64,000 nucleotides of DNA from Deuterostichococcus epilithicus (taxonomy: Eukaryota; Chlorophyta; Trebouxiophyceae; Prasiolales; Stichococcaceae), in NCBI GenBank assembly GCA_033439295.1, contig JAVTLE010000021.1:682009-746008 (forward strand), read 5' to 3'. The notes beneath the pieces were generated by a model, which saw nothing but the letters and a program-made list of their open reading frames with translations, ran no database searches and was not told the origin of the DNA. Each line of letters begins with the position of its first letter. Within the stretch, counting starts at the first letter, position 1. Made by a program: the position numbers and the translations under genes. This document shows, one piece after another, positions 32,169 through 42,035 of this stretch.

Positions 32169-33212
32169 TCCGGTGAGGCAGGTGCTGCGTCCTTCATGCC
32201 AACCTTGCGCCGGGCGGGAATTCCAGGTGAGTCCGCGGCCGCCGCAGCGCCGCCGTCGTCGCCGCCGCCTGCTTCTTTCTTTGACATCTCGATGTCACCA
32301 TCTGCTTTCGCCGATGCCTTGTCGCTGCCGCCGTTGCCGGCGGTCTGCTCCTTGCCGCCGCTTATGCCCGGTGCCTCCTGCTCGTTGCTGCTGCCGCCAC
32401 TGCCGCTGTCTTTGTTTTTGCTGCCGCCGCTTTGGCTGCCTTTCTTCTGGCTCCAGCCTCCATCGCCGTTCCCTTTCGCGGCAATCGCAGGCGCGCCGCC
32501 ACCGCCACCTGCCGCCTCCTGTGCCACGAACGCGCGCCGCATGGCAGCCGCAGCGGCCTTGTCCCGAGGGGAGCCGCCAGGGCTGACAGGCACCGGTCCG
32601 GGCGTCACACCCTCCGCAACATCTTCCTCCTTGACCTCTGCCTGCAGTTGCTGCTGTCCGCCTGTATGCTGCTGTGCCGCCTGCTGCTCCGTTGGCTTGC
32701 CAGATGCATCTGCAGCCTTGCCGACAGCCTTGCCGGGACCTTCATCATCGCCAGATGTGTCGGACGCCTCACTGCTGGTGGACGGCTGCTGCGCCTTGGC
32801 TCCACTGACCGCAGTGGTAGCATCTGGCGCGGCCGCCTCACGCTCCTTCTCCTCTGTGGAGGACTCCTCTTCCGAGCTGCTGCTGTCAGCCACCGCCTGC
32901 TCGAGACGACGTCAAGGAAGACTCTAGTCAAAACATCCCTTTGTTGGGCAGTATAAGAACAGGCGTCGCCTCCCACAGCTGATGGACAATTGCACTTATG
33001 TTTGCATAGCCGGTCCACATTCTGCCGCACGTCCTCCCGCAGTGTGCCTGAACAGGAGTATCGCCTTGCAGACCCAACAAAAACCATCGGGCCGATGTAG
33101 TTGGTCATGTATGGAGGAGCAGTACCTCATCCTTGCCATGCTGCTCAGCCTCATCGTGACTTGTGCTGGCCATCGTGTCGTCAGAGCCGGCTGCTGTGCC
33201 AGAGGCCGACAT
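31952..33212 (-). CDS. Acidic, Ser/Gly-rich polyQ disordered protein, unknown
   Basis: I do not recognise this gene. Two exons on the minus strand: 33212-33126 (MSASGTAAGSDDTMASTSHD...KDE) and 32896-31952, joined in phase 0 through GAG|GTACTG and GAGCAG|GCGGTG, 343 residues. The large exon has no ATG near its start, which supports the upstream first exon. Composition is strongly biased: a Ser/Glu run near the start (SSSSEEESSTEEKEREAA), Gly/Ser/Lys-rich middle, then about 23 consecutive Gln, nearly all CAG, and a short basic end. No domain, signal peptide or membrane segment is visible. The opposite strand is also open over the same length but reads as poly-Leu/Cys/Arg and is taken as a shadow. 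Confidence 0.6.
32099..32167 (-). repeat. CAG trinucleotide tract (polyglutamine)
   Basis: About 22 uninterrupted CAG units plus one CAA on the minus strand encode the polyQ tract in the acidic protein. It is the longest of several CAG tracts in the window (others near 24513, 25429 and 33823). Confidence 0.95.
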
Positions 33213-33659
33213 GCTCTCGTGAGCACGAAGATGCATCAGGTCGTCACCTCGCAGGGCAAATGTCAGTGCCAGGCCGCCGTTTGCCGCTCAACTGCGCTCG
33301 TTGGTCTGTCTCAAGAGCAGTTGTTGACTCGATTACAGAGAGTTTTGTGCACTGCTTTGTCACCCTGATGGCCGTTACAGATGAACCTGACACGCGCAGC
33401 AGCTCTTGAAAGCAACCGCCAATTGTTCATGCAGCGGTCACTTCATCATGCCTCCACAGCATCGTTCTGGCCCCCAGAACAGCCGCATCCGTTGCTCCGC
33501 ATGCGCGTCGTCTTGATTTGGTCCTCGCTGCCACGGCAGTGCGCTGCTGTCAGCTTGTGTCACCTTCCGAGCATTCGATATTTCCCAACAACGAACCGTA
33601 TCATACATAAACTGCTTCGTCTTCCAAAAAAGCGTCTTGTTCGTTGCCTGCGCTCCGAC
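33213..33659. promoter_or_regulatory. Divergent intergenic region polyQ gene / PNGase gene
   Basis: 447 bases between divergent start codons, with both promoters inferred. No motif recognised. Confidence 0.4.
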
Positions 33660-33818
33660 ATGGACGCAGACGAGGCACTTGCGCGCCAGCTGCAGGTGAG
33701 GGAGACTCGCGGGTGCCGATATAGTGACCTGTGGCTTGGAGCAGATGTGACATTTCGAGCTCGCAGCCATATCAACGAGTGCTTTGTGCAGGCGGAAGAG
33801 GATGCGCACGCCGCGAGG

Positions 33819-33859
<41 letters not shown>

Positions 33860-36800
33860 GGCTGAGAGAGACTTCATGGGCCAGCTGCAGCGCGGCGTCC
33901 ACACCATCCTCCAGGTTCAGAGACTCAGCAACGTTCCCGAGCTTTCTTCGAGAAGAGTAACCTTCTGCGTCTGCATGAATTTCAAACATGAAGGAGCATG
34001 GTCACTGTGATATGCTCGAACGTCTGCTCAAGAGCGCTGGGACGGTTGAATCGCATACTCGGCGCGGGTGACCAGGATGATACCTGTCTGCAGTACGAGG
34101 AGCCGGGGATGCAGGACAAGGCGCGGGCGGCAATGCCGCAGGCGGCGCTGCAGGCGGCCGCAGCGGACGCAGCACTTTTGAGCATGACGATGCGCGAGGT
34201 GCCGCAGCTGTCGGAGCAGGACGTGCTGGTCCAGGAGCTGCTGGCCTGGTTCAAGACCCGCTTCTTCACGTGGGTGCGCAGCCGCGCCTGTCATAGCACA
34301 CATCACCGTGACACCGTGTCTCACCCAAATGCAGCGTGCTGCTGCTGCGTTCTGCAGCTGAGTACAGGCCGACCGCAGGGTCACGCGTCGGTTTGGTCGC
34401 CTTGCACGAGCAGACCTGCGGTGGTCTGAGGAGCAGTTTGCACTCTGCATGCGTGCCGCAGTCCTACATGCAGGTTTGGAGTGTACGGGACAGGAGAACC
34501 CCCTCACGTGTTGTGTCCATTGTTGCAGTCGGCAAGCAGCTCGATAGCCCTGTCAACGCAGTGCTCCCACGGTCGCAGGTGGACAAGCCGGTGTGCCACA
34601 TGTGCGGCAGCCGCGAGACACTGGCCACTGGTGTGGAGGCGCCGACGGCGGCGGAGGCAGCAGACGGCGCAGGCCGCACTGAAGTGTACCGCTGCACTGC
34701 CTGCATCGCTTCAGTGAGGTGCTGCCGCCCACATGCGACCTGCCATGAATGAGTTTCCACCCTGATATTCCGCTGTCACTGCTTCGAATATGCGACTGAG
34801 TGGCCAAGTGCAGCCGTGTGCTCGGAATCAGCAGATGTCAAAGCACACACATGCCAACGCACAGGCCTAGCACTTCGCCTTGGCAGGGTTAATTGAAATG
34901 CCTTAGAGTGGAGTGCTGCTTCGCTGCCGCGTGGCACCAGCAGTGTCGCTGCTCTTGGCATCGATGCATTTCTACGTCTCAACCCTGCGGCGAAAATCTT
35001 CACTGCATCGCCGCCAGGTTTGCCCGCTACAATGACCCGGGCAAGCTGCTGGAGATGCGGCGGGGGCGCTGCGGCGAGTGGGCCAACTGCTTTTGTCTGT
35101 GCCTGCGCACCGCCGGCCTAGCCGCACGCTGGGTCAAGGACTGGGTGCGAGACACTGTCACGATGCCTTGGCAGCTGGCCATGCGCCAGCTGGGCCTGGC
35201 CACGAAAGCCCAGACACCGTCGCTTCCTCATGCGCGGCTGCCTTGCGTCGCCTGTCAACCGCGGCAGCGCGTGTGCTGTGTTGCTGAACGAGCATGGATG
35301 GTCCTGTCCTGTCTGCCTACGAGTACGCAAGCCTCCTGCGCCTGGGGCTGGCCAGAAGGACCCCACTGTGGTGCCAAACCCCTTGGTCTTCCCAACCCTG
35401 GCGCAGGCGGACCACGTGTGGTGCGAGTACTACAGCGAGGCGCTGGGGCGGTGGGTGCATGTGGACCCCTGCGAGGCGGCCTGGGACCGCCCGCTGCTGT
35501 ATGAGGTGGACCCTTGTTTGTCCTGTCTCCTCCCGAGGAAGCTTCTCGTGAGCAGCAGAAAGCTGAAGGAAGTTTCTCTTCTACTCGCTCTGCTCACAAG
35601 GAACTTCCTTGTGAGAAGAGTGCAATTGAAGGGAACTATCCGTTTTGCTCTCGAGGACACTTCTGGTTGTTCGTTGCTCGTGCAGGAGTTGAGCGTCCAA
35701 TGGTCGTGGTTGCAGGCCGGCTGGGGGAAGCAGCAGTCGTATGTGGTGGCCTTCGGGCTTGACGGCGTTGCCGACGTGACGCGCCGCTACACCGCAGACT
35801 TCGCCGCCACGCGGGCACGGCGGACCAGAGTGCCAGAGCAGTGGCTGGCCGCGACTATTGGCGCTCTGACGGCGCAGCTGCGGGCGGCGCTTCCCGCCTC
35901 CGAGCAGCGGAAGGCGGCAGCGCGGGATGCCGCAGAAGCGGCCCAGCTGCGGGCGGCCGGCGGCGTGGGCGCCATTGCTGACCAGGCCCTGCCAGGTGGG
36001 AGGAATGCCTTATGCAGCAGCCCTCAACTGCTTCAAGATGCGAGAAGAGCTCTGGCGCAAAGCTGTGGAGCAGCGGTGCGCCACTGATGCAGTGTCTTCT
36101 GGGGCAGCAGGTGGCTGGGGCAGTACGCTACATATGCCTTTGCACCCTGTTGAGCGTCATTTACAACTCTGACGACATCTCAGAAGCGGAGTTGTGATGC
36201 CGATGTGTTCTGGCTGCAGGCCGGCAGACGGGGTCGCTGGAGTGGCGGACTGCACGCGGCGAGCTCGGCACATCCGCCGCCGCCGCCGCCCCGGCTGCCA
36301 GCAAGCCGGCGCCCGGCACACGCTGGCAGCGCGCCGCCGACGTGCCTGCGGCGGGCAGCGCGGCGGACCGCGTCTGTGGCGCGGCCGTGCGGGCGTCCGG
36401 GCAGAACGCTCCCAGCGAGACCGCTGCGCAGGTGAGCCACACGCTCCATGCTTCCCTGCTGTGGCTTCGCATCACATACTTTCTTGCAATGTCCATTCCT
36501 CTCTTGAACCCAAGTCAGATCCTTGCTGCAGCCTCCTGGCTAAGTCAGAGGTGACTCGAGGCCTCTGCTGCCTGTCGCGGGCAGGCGTTCGATGGAGACC
36601 CTCAGACCAAATGGCTGGACTTTGCCGGCGGCGCTCCCGGGCAGGCGACCTGGCTGGAGGCGGCGGTGCTTCCGGCTTCCGTGCCGCCCAGCGCCGCCCG
36701 CCTGGCGTCATATTCGCTGGTGTCTGCGAACGACGCCCCGGAGCGCGACCCTGCAGACTTTGTGCTGGNGGGCCNGCCTGCCGCCGCTGAGGCGGCGGCG

Positions 36801-37860
36801 GCAGTGGCGGCGGCGCCCACCCCGGCGGCGGTGGCGGCGGCGCCGGCGACGCCAGCGGTAGGTGCCGCCGGGGAATGGCGGGTGCTGGATGCACAAGAGG
36901 GCGTGCGTTTCAGCGGCCGCGGCCAGCGGCTGACCTTCCAGGTGCTTCGATGCTGTCGTCAAGCGGGGCAGCTCCACTGCGGACACTTTCAATCTGCCCC
37001 TCGATGGTGCATGCATGCATGTCTGGAACCGAGACAAACCTTAAGAACTGAAAAGCGGCTGTCTCTCCCTGCATTCCCAGGTGCTTGCATGGGTGAATCT
37101 TCTGCATTGGGAAGGCCGCTGAACACAGCACTTGTCTCTCCTCGATCGTAAGAAGGCTGATCAGAGGCCAGGGTGCTCTCCTCCACAGGTGAAGGGTGCG
37201 CCGGAGTGTAGCCGCTTCCGCCTCACCATCAGCGCGGTGCGCGACCCGGTCGCCGCGGGCGCAGTGCAGCTGGCGTGCCTCGATTTGCACCTCGTCCAGC
37301 CAGGTACGGACGCCATAAGTCAACAATACATGACAGCTGCAGCCTATTTAGAACAACGCCTCTGACAAGACTTTCGGAAGTCTGCACACTGGCCTCCGCA
37401 GATGCTTGTGCTGACGGCAGCACGTTGAGTGATCGGCACGCCTGCCCGTGCAGGCTCAGAATCGAGGGTGCGGGAGCCATCGGCGGCCGCTGCAGCGGCG
37501 GCAGCGAACGAAGCATCGCTGCCAGCGCCCAGCAGCGCAGTATCACCCATGGAGCAGCTGGCCCGCTTGGCGGTGTCGCAGCCGCCGCCCAGCGCGGGCA
37601 CCTCAGCGCAGCCGCCGCCCGGCACAGCCGGCTCAGAAGATGGGTTGGCGGCGGGCCGCCCGCCGGACGCTGGCAATGCCGCTGAGGCGGGGCGGGCGCC
37701 GGCTGCCGTGCCAGAGACGGCTGCGCAGGATGAAAAGGCAGCATTTGCCCAGCGCGTCAGTACGCACTTTGCCCGGCTGATGGCAGGCGGCAGCCTGGCA
37801 CCGGCGGCCGCTGCGGCAGAGGCGCTGAAGCTGGCGGTGCAGCAGCTGGCGACAGGATGA
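33660..37860 (+). CDS. PNG1: Peptide:N-glycanase (PNGase), plant type
   Basis: Cytosolic amidase that removes N-glycans from misfolded glycoproteins exported from the ER. Eleven exons: 33660-33695, 33792-33914, 34094-34273, 34579-34718, 35018-35144, 35407-35505, 35716-35995, 36220-36431, 36585-36941, 37189-37303, 37454-37860. They close to 691 residues. The transglutaminase-like core has the zinc cysteines VCHMCGS and YRCTAC, the catalytic-Cys block [12 protein letters not shown], the His block [10 protein letters not shown] and the Asp block [18 protein letters not shown]. The plant-type C-terminal half follows: [26 protein letters not shown] and [12 protein letters not shown] (galactose-binding-like). 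It starts [16 protein letters not shown], as in plants, followed by a 12-residue polyQ. No PUB or ubiquitin-like N-terminal domain is present. The end is an Ala/Pro-rich extension of about 130 residues. Two N bases lie near 36770 and 36776. Confidence 0.95.
35593..35615. repeat. Perfect 23-bp palindrome in PNGase intron
   Basis: Arms of 11 bp (CTCACAAGGAA and its complement) flank one central C. It lies in the intron after the catalytic Asp exon, in a local stretch that is less GC-rich than the exons and rich in GAAG/CTTC. Confidence 0.85.
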
Positions 37861-38378
37861 CGCAGGCTTTTTCATGGAAGTTCAATGCAGCTGATGTTGG
37901 GAGCCGGAGGGCGATTTCCAGCCGCAGCATGATGCAAGGAACCAAAACGGCAGCAGCGGTTGTGTTGTGACTCATTGGATTGCAATCCATATCACATACA
38001 TGTTCTATGGCGCGCGCGTTGTGACACATTGTCTCATGCAATGCTGTAGTTTCTCTTTCGGATTTGAATGCTGCAGCTTGACCTGCACCTGTGTCGTCGA
38101 AAGTTGTGCACGTTGGTGCAGTATGATGGTTTGTAGACCGAATTGCGATAGGTACTTGGTGGTGATTGGAGGCCAAGGGGAGGCCAATGTACATATGGCG
38201 TCTCGTTGTACGACCTTTACAGCCGGTGAAGCGTGGGCTTCAGTGCCTAGCCAAGCACCCTGCATGCGCAGACGCTGCATGCAAAGCTGTCCCAGCGCCC
38301 GGCTCTTCCTGCTGGCAACGCCTGCTGACCCCGCCACACCGGCTGTTCAACCTCCTCCTTCCATTCTTGAAGATGCGC
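37861..38378. other. Convergent intergenic region PNGase / RPL34
   Basis: 518 bases between facing stop codons, holding both 3' UTRs. No coding signal. Confidence 0.5.
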
Positions 38379-38655
38379 CTACGACTGGCCGCCGCGCTGC
38401 TGCAGCTTCAGCACCTTCTTGACGATCTTCTGCTCCTCGATGAGAAAGGCGCGCACGATCCTGCAGGAGTGCAGTTGGACGACTCAGATAACCAGCACCC
38501 ATGCCGCAGCGAGTGGAAACCGGGGAGGGCGCATTTCCAACCCCCGGCCAGTCACCAGGCGCCAGCCTGTCATCAGTGCAGCTCCCTCCTGGTCCGCTTG
38601 CTAGCATTCGTTCCACTTCTGGCGCACTGCTGCCATCGCTGCTGCGGGCACCACC

Positions 38656-38688
<33 letters not shown>

Positions 38689-39546
38689 GCCGAATGACGC
38701 TGGTTGCATCCCCACAGCTCCGGTTTCATGCCGCTGTTCCTGCTCGGCTGCCATCCTGCCGCCAAGGCGGTTGCGGGAGTGAGCTCGCAGACTCTCTGTC
38801 TCCCTCCGCTGTCTCGCTCCATTCCCTCCAGTTGATGCCCTGTCAGCTTGGTCATGTGATTGCGGCGGTCGTTTCAGTGTATCGTCACAGCACAAGTCGT
38901 GCTGCAGCAGCTGCTCACCTCTCCTTGACGATGGCGTGGCTGAGGTGTCCGCCGTAGATGCGGTTGACCGTCTTGTGGCGCTTGGCCAGCTTGGCCAGCT
39001 TGTTGGGGCGGTGCGCGGAAATCTGCACGTCGGCAGCATGCAGTGAGGCACTACGTGCGTGCGTCTTGACGAGCAGATGTGCGGCACTGCGCAGGCCAGT
39101 CCGCAGCGTGGAGGCGCAGGCAGGCTCGCTGCATGCGCAGCACAGATGTGAGCAGCGGCACGCTGGTCGCTCCGCCAACTCACCCCCTGCAGCCGCACGC
39201 CGGTGGCACCGCACTTGGGCGCGCTCGCGCGCTTGGTCTTGTACTGGAAGATCAGACGGCCACCTGCACCGCAGAAGCGCCGATTCGGCGAACGTTGAGA
39301 CACGGAACTTGGTACTTGTGCTCGATAGCAGATGCCAGATGTTAGACGTCCAGGGCCGCGCGAGGCGCAGCGCAGCCTGCTGCAAACTGTTGTGCAGCTG
39401 CGCCTGCAGCCGTTGCAGGCCACCCAGCAGCCTTGCGTGCTTGGGCGTGGAGCCTGCCAGAGCCTACCTGGCGTCTTGACCTTCTTGACCACATTAGAGC
39501 GAGTGGCGTACGCGTGCCTGCGGCGGTAGGTCAGCCGCTGCACCAT
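38379..39546 (-). CDS. RPL34: 60S ribosomal protein L34 (eL34)
   Basis: Structural component of the large cytosolic ribosomal subunit. Four exons on the minus strand: 39546-39468, 39263-39184, 39022-38919, 38460-38379. Phases close to 114 residues, a normal length for eL34. The protein starts MVQRLTYRRRHAYATRSN, continues VVKKVKTPGGRLIFQYKTKR and ASAPKCGATGVRLQG, then ISAHRPNKLAKLAKRHKTVN and RIYGGHLSHAIVKER, and ends in IEEQKIVKKVLKLQQ. The last intron contains a CTG/CAG microsatellite at about 38656-38688. The gene is divergent from the small TM-protein gene. Confidence 0.97.
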
Positions 39547-39920
39547 CTTGCCAAAATGTGTGGTGCACGAGCCCTGCGCCCACGAAAAGAGGGCGAACTG
39601 CACCCTGCTCGCCGCCTGAAGTGCGCATGTCACAAAACCCGCGCCGCTTGAGGTAATCTGCTTGAGCAAAACCCTGACGTAAAATTACGCCGGTACGAGT
39701 ACGCCTTGTCAGACAGGCGAGGTGATGTAATCGGCAATCGCAGGTGCAGAGGTGGCAGCGGCACGCTCCTCCGCTTTGCGCCTCTCGTGCAGCTTTGTAA
39801 GCTGAACCTCAAGTGTCCGAGCCGACCTGCACGGCGTTGCAGGTCACACGTCGCTGGTCACACGTGGGCCTGCAGCTCGGTGACTACGCCCAGCGTCGCG
39901 CCTGGTCGGCACCCACAGTC
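39547..39920. promoter_or_regulatory. Divergent region RPL34 / small membrane protein
   Basis: 374 bases between starts. The frame of the downstream small gene is open for about 100 nt upstream of its ATG behind a possible acceptor (TTGCAG at about 39841), so a 5' exon may be hidden here. Confidence 0.4.
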
Positions 39921-40148
39921 ATGGAGCTCGTCACCGCTGTGTGGGTCACAACTGCAGTGGGGTTTGCGAAGTGGGCGGTGGTGCTGGGCCTCATGCACAA
40001 GGCCAGGCAGAAGGCACTGCAGAGAGGAGTAGCGGAGCGGCCGTCAGATGACGGCGCAGGCAGCGACACTGAGCCTCTGATGGCTGACGATCGGGAGATG
40101 GAGGATCTTCGACAAAGGAAATCGGAGCTCAAGACCAAGGGCCTCTAG
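39921..40148 (+). CDS. Small single-TM protein, unknown
   Basis: I do not recognise this protein. A 75-residue frame starts at the ATG at 39921. One hydrophobic segment (about residues 3-24, LVTAVWVTTAVGFAKWAVVL) is followed by a basic stretch (HKARQKALQR) and an acidic, charged tail (DDGAGSDTEPLMADDREMED...RQRKSELKTKGL). This layout suggests a tail exposed to cytosol or matrix behind one membrane anchor. The frame stays open upstream without an ATG, so the true start could be in an upstream exon. Confidence 0.5.
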   Translation: MELVTAVWVTTAVGFAKWAVVLGLMHKARQKALQRGVAERPSDDGAGSDTEPLMADDREMEDLRQRKSELKTKGL

Positions 40149-40866
40149 AGTTTGCGTATGCCGAGGTGAGGAAGCTGGACAGCTGCTGCGTGTGGCAGCG
40201 CATTGGCTCACTGCTCAGATGCTCTGCGACACCTTCAATATCAGAGCTTGTGCCTCAGTCCTGATTTTGCAGTGTGGTGAACTCAGGGGCATGTGACTGC
40301 AAGAAGCAGTTGAGGGATTGCCACGGAGCGCAGAGACCGACGAGCGGTTGTCCACAAATGCAGCAAGCAGAGTGGCCATCGAGGCCTGGTCGTTAGTGCA
40401 TCACAGTTGGAGGCTTAGACATCAATTGAATTTTCTTTGTTCCGCTACTTTCATTCGAGACTGCTGGGGTGCATTACTCCGGCCGAACACAACCGCAGCG
40501 CACCACTACCGAAGGTATATAGTGACACCTCTGCGAACAAATGATTCACAATCACAATCGGAGTTGTCAGGGGTCCTGAGTCGCTGCGTGATTAAGGTCT
40601 GCCGTGTGCTTTGACATTCACTTTGCGAAGAGAGGCGAGCAACATAGACGGGCAGAGGGCGCATAGCAGACTGCTTCAGAACTTTGCTGAAAGGCGTGTT
40701 CAAAACATTGACATCATGTGGACCCTCGCCTCGCGCTGCTCACAGCCATCCTCGATTACTTCCAACTGCGCTGCTCTCGTGCCCTGTCGAGCTGGTTCGT
40801 GCCAGCATTCTGTCCGCCTTGTGCTTAAGAATTTTGCTCCTCACTAAGATCGCTTCTATCCTGCCA
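40149..40866. other. Convergent intergenic region small TM gene / AC19 gene
   Basis: 718 bases, less GC-rich than the genes, between facing stop codons. Nothing recognisable. Confidence 0.5.
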
Positions 40867-41577
40867 TCATGTTTCCATCACATCGGCCGCGTCACCATCG
40901 CCCTCCCTCTTGGCGTCCATCTCGCTCCTGAACGTCTGCTTCATGTGGGCGCACACCGCCTTGAGGCTCTTGCACGCCTCCTCTAGCGCCTCCCTCGGCG
41001 TTATGAGCCCTGCATGCGATGCTGGACTGCTCAAACTCAGTCTGTGCTTGAAGTGCAATCCGGCATGCAGCATTGACGCATGAACGTCAGGTCTGATGCG
41101 AAAATCAGCATGAGGAGGCCTTGTTGATGACCAGTTGGTGGTCAGACAGCACACACGCACCTGTCGTCTGTATCCTGAGGTTGGTCACCGGCTCTGACGG
41201 GTGCGGGATGCTGTAGCCGCAGAAAGACACATGCGGGCTGCATGGTCACAGAACCCGCACAATACTGGCCCTTCAGATCGGTTGTGAGTTTAAGCAATTT
41301 GATCTGTGAAAGCTAGGCATCAATGCCGCCAGAAGCATTTTGTGCATAATGAGCAGCTCACTTTTTGTTCAGGAAGAAGCGCAGCGCATTGGCAAGCGTG
41401 TGGTCCTCCTTCTCGAGCGCAAAGGTGGCCCCCAGCTCCTCCACCTTGTCGTTTCCTTCCTGCAGGTTGGCCTGGACTCGTCGCCAGGCGGGTTGCTGGG
41501 CGGTTTCGTGCCCGATGCCACCATGCATGCGACGGCGCATGCACGGCACTCAGCCTGCCTACCTGTCCGGTTGTCAT
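40867..41577 (-). CDS. RPC19: DNA-directed RNA polymerases I and III subunit AC19 (RPAC2)
   Basis: Small subunit shared by RNA polymerases I and III, a homologue of the bacterial alpha N-terminal domain. It pairs with AC40 during enzyme assembly in the nucleus. Four exons on the minus strand: 41577-41563, 41459-41362, 41237-41161, 41009-40867. Phases close to 110 residues. Family motifs are FALEKEDHTLANALRFFLNK, then NPHVSFCGYSIPHPSEPV and TNLRIQTTG, then a C-terminal helix EALEEACKSLKAVCAHMKQT. The first coding exon is only 15 nt (MTTGQ), followed by a canonical GTAGGC donor; it was chosen because the ATG, donor and phase all fit. Confidence 0.93.
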
Positions 41578-42035
41578 GCTCTGTGGCCGCTGCTTTCGGA
41601 CAGCATATCAGGGGCTGTCAAAGAGCTTTGCGCAGGCTTCTGAGCCTGGGAACGTAGACTCGACAGTCGATGCTGGCAAGTGATATTCGAGCACTGCAGG
41701 TGCGCGATGAAAAGTCGGACGGCAACAAATGCTTGCAACACCAGCAAGTTATTGAATGAGCTCTGTTGCGTGACGAGCAAAAAAAATGGCAGGCGCCTGT
41801 TCGCTGTTCCGAGAGCGGGACCCAGAAGTTCGCAGGCAGTCCCGTCTCCCCTGGGACCCTTCCACCTGGGAGCCAGCCAGTACGCTGCATCGGCGCCAGT
41901 ATCCGGTTCCAATTAACTGTCAGACCCCAAAAGTGGGGAGGCTTGTGGTGGTTCACCGCCGACGCCATTCCAGGCATACACGGCCTCGAACCTTCAACCC
42001 TTGCAAATGCCCCAGGATGCGTCCTTGGTGACCAA
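41578..42035. promoter_or_regulatory. Divergent region AC19 / first U-box gene
   Basis: 458 bases between starts. The frame of the first exon of the U-box gene remains open upstream to about 41766, so its start could be earlier than given. Confidence 0.4.

Noticed and set aside
31986-32927. 313-codon open frame on the plus strand opposite the polyQ gene
   Set aside because: It reads as poly-Cys, Ser, Leu and Pro complementary to CAG and Gly/Ser codons. The minus strand has a plausible first exon, splice sites and natural disordered-protein composition.
38347-39669. 440-codon open frame on the minus strand over RPL34
   Set aside because: It runs through RPL34 exons and introns without splicing. 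Only its MVQRLTYRRR segment is real and belongs to RPL34.
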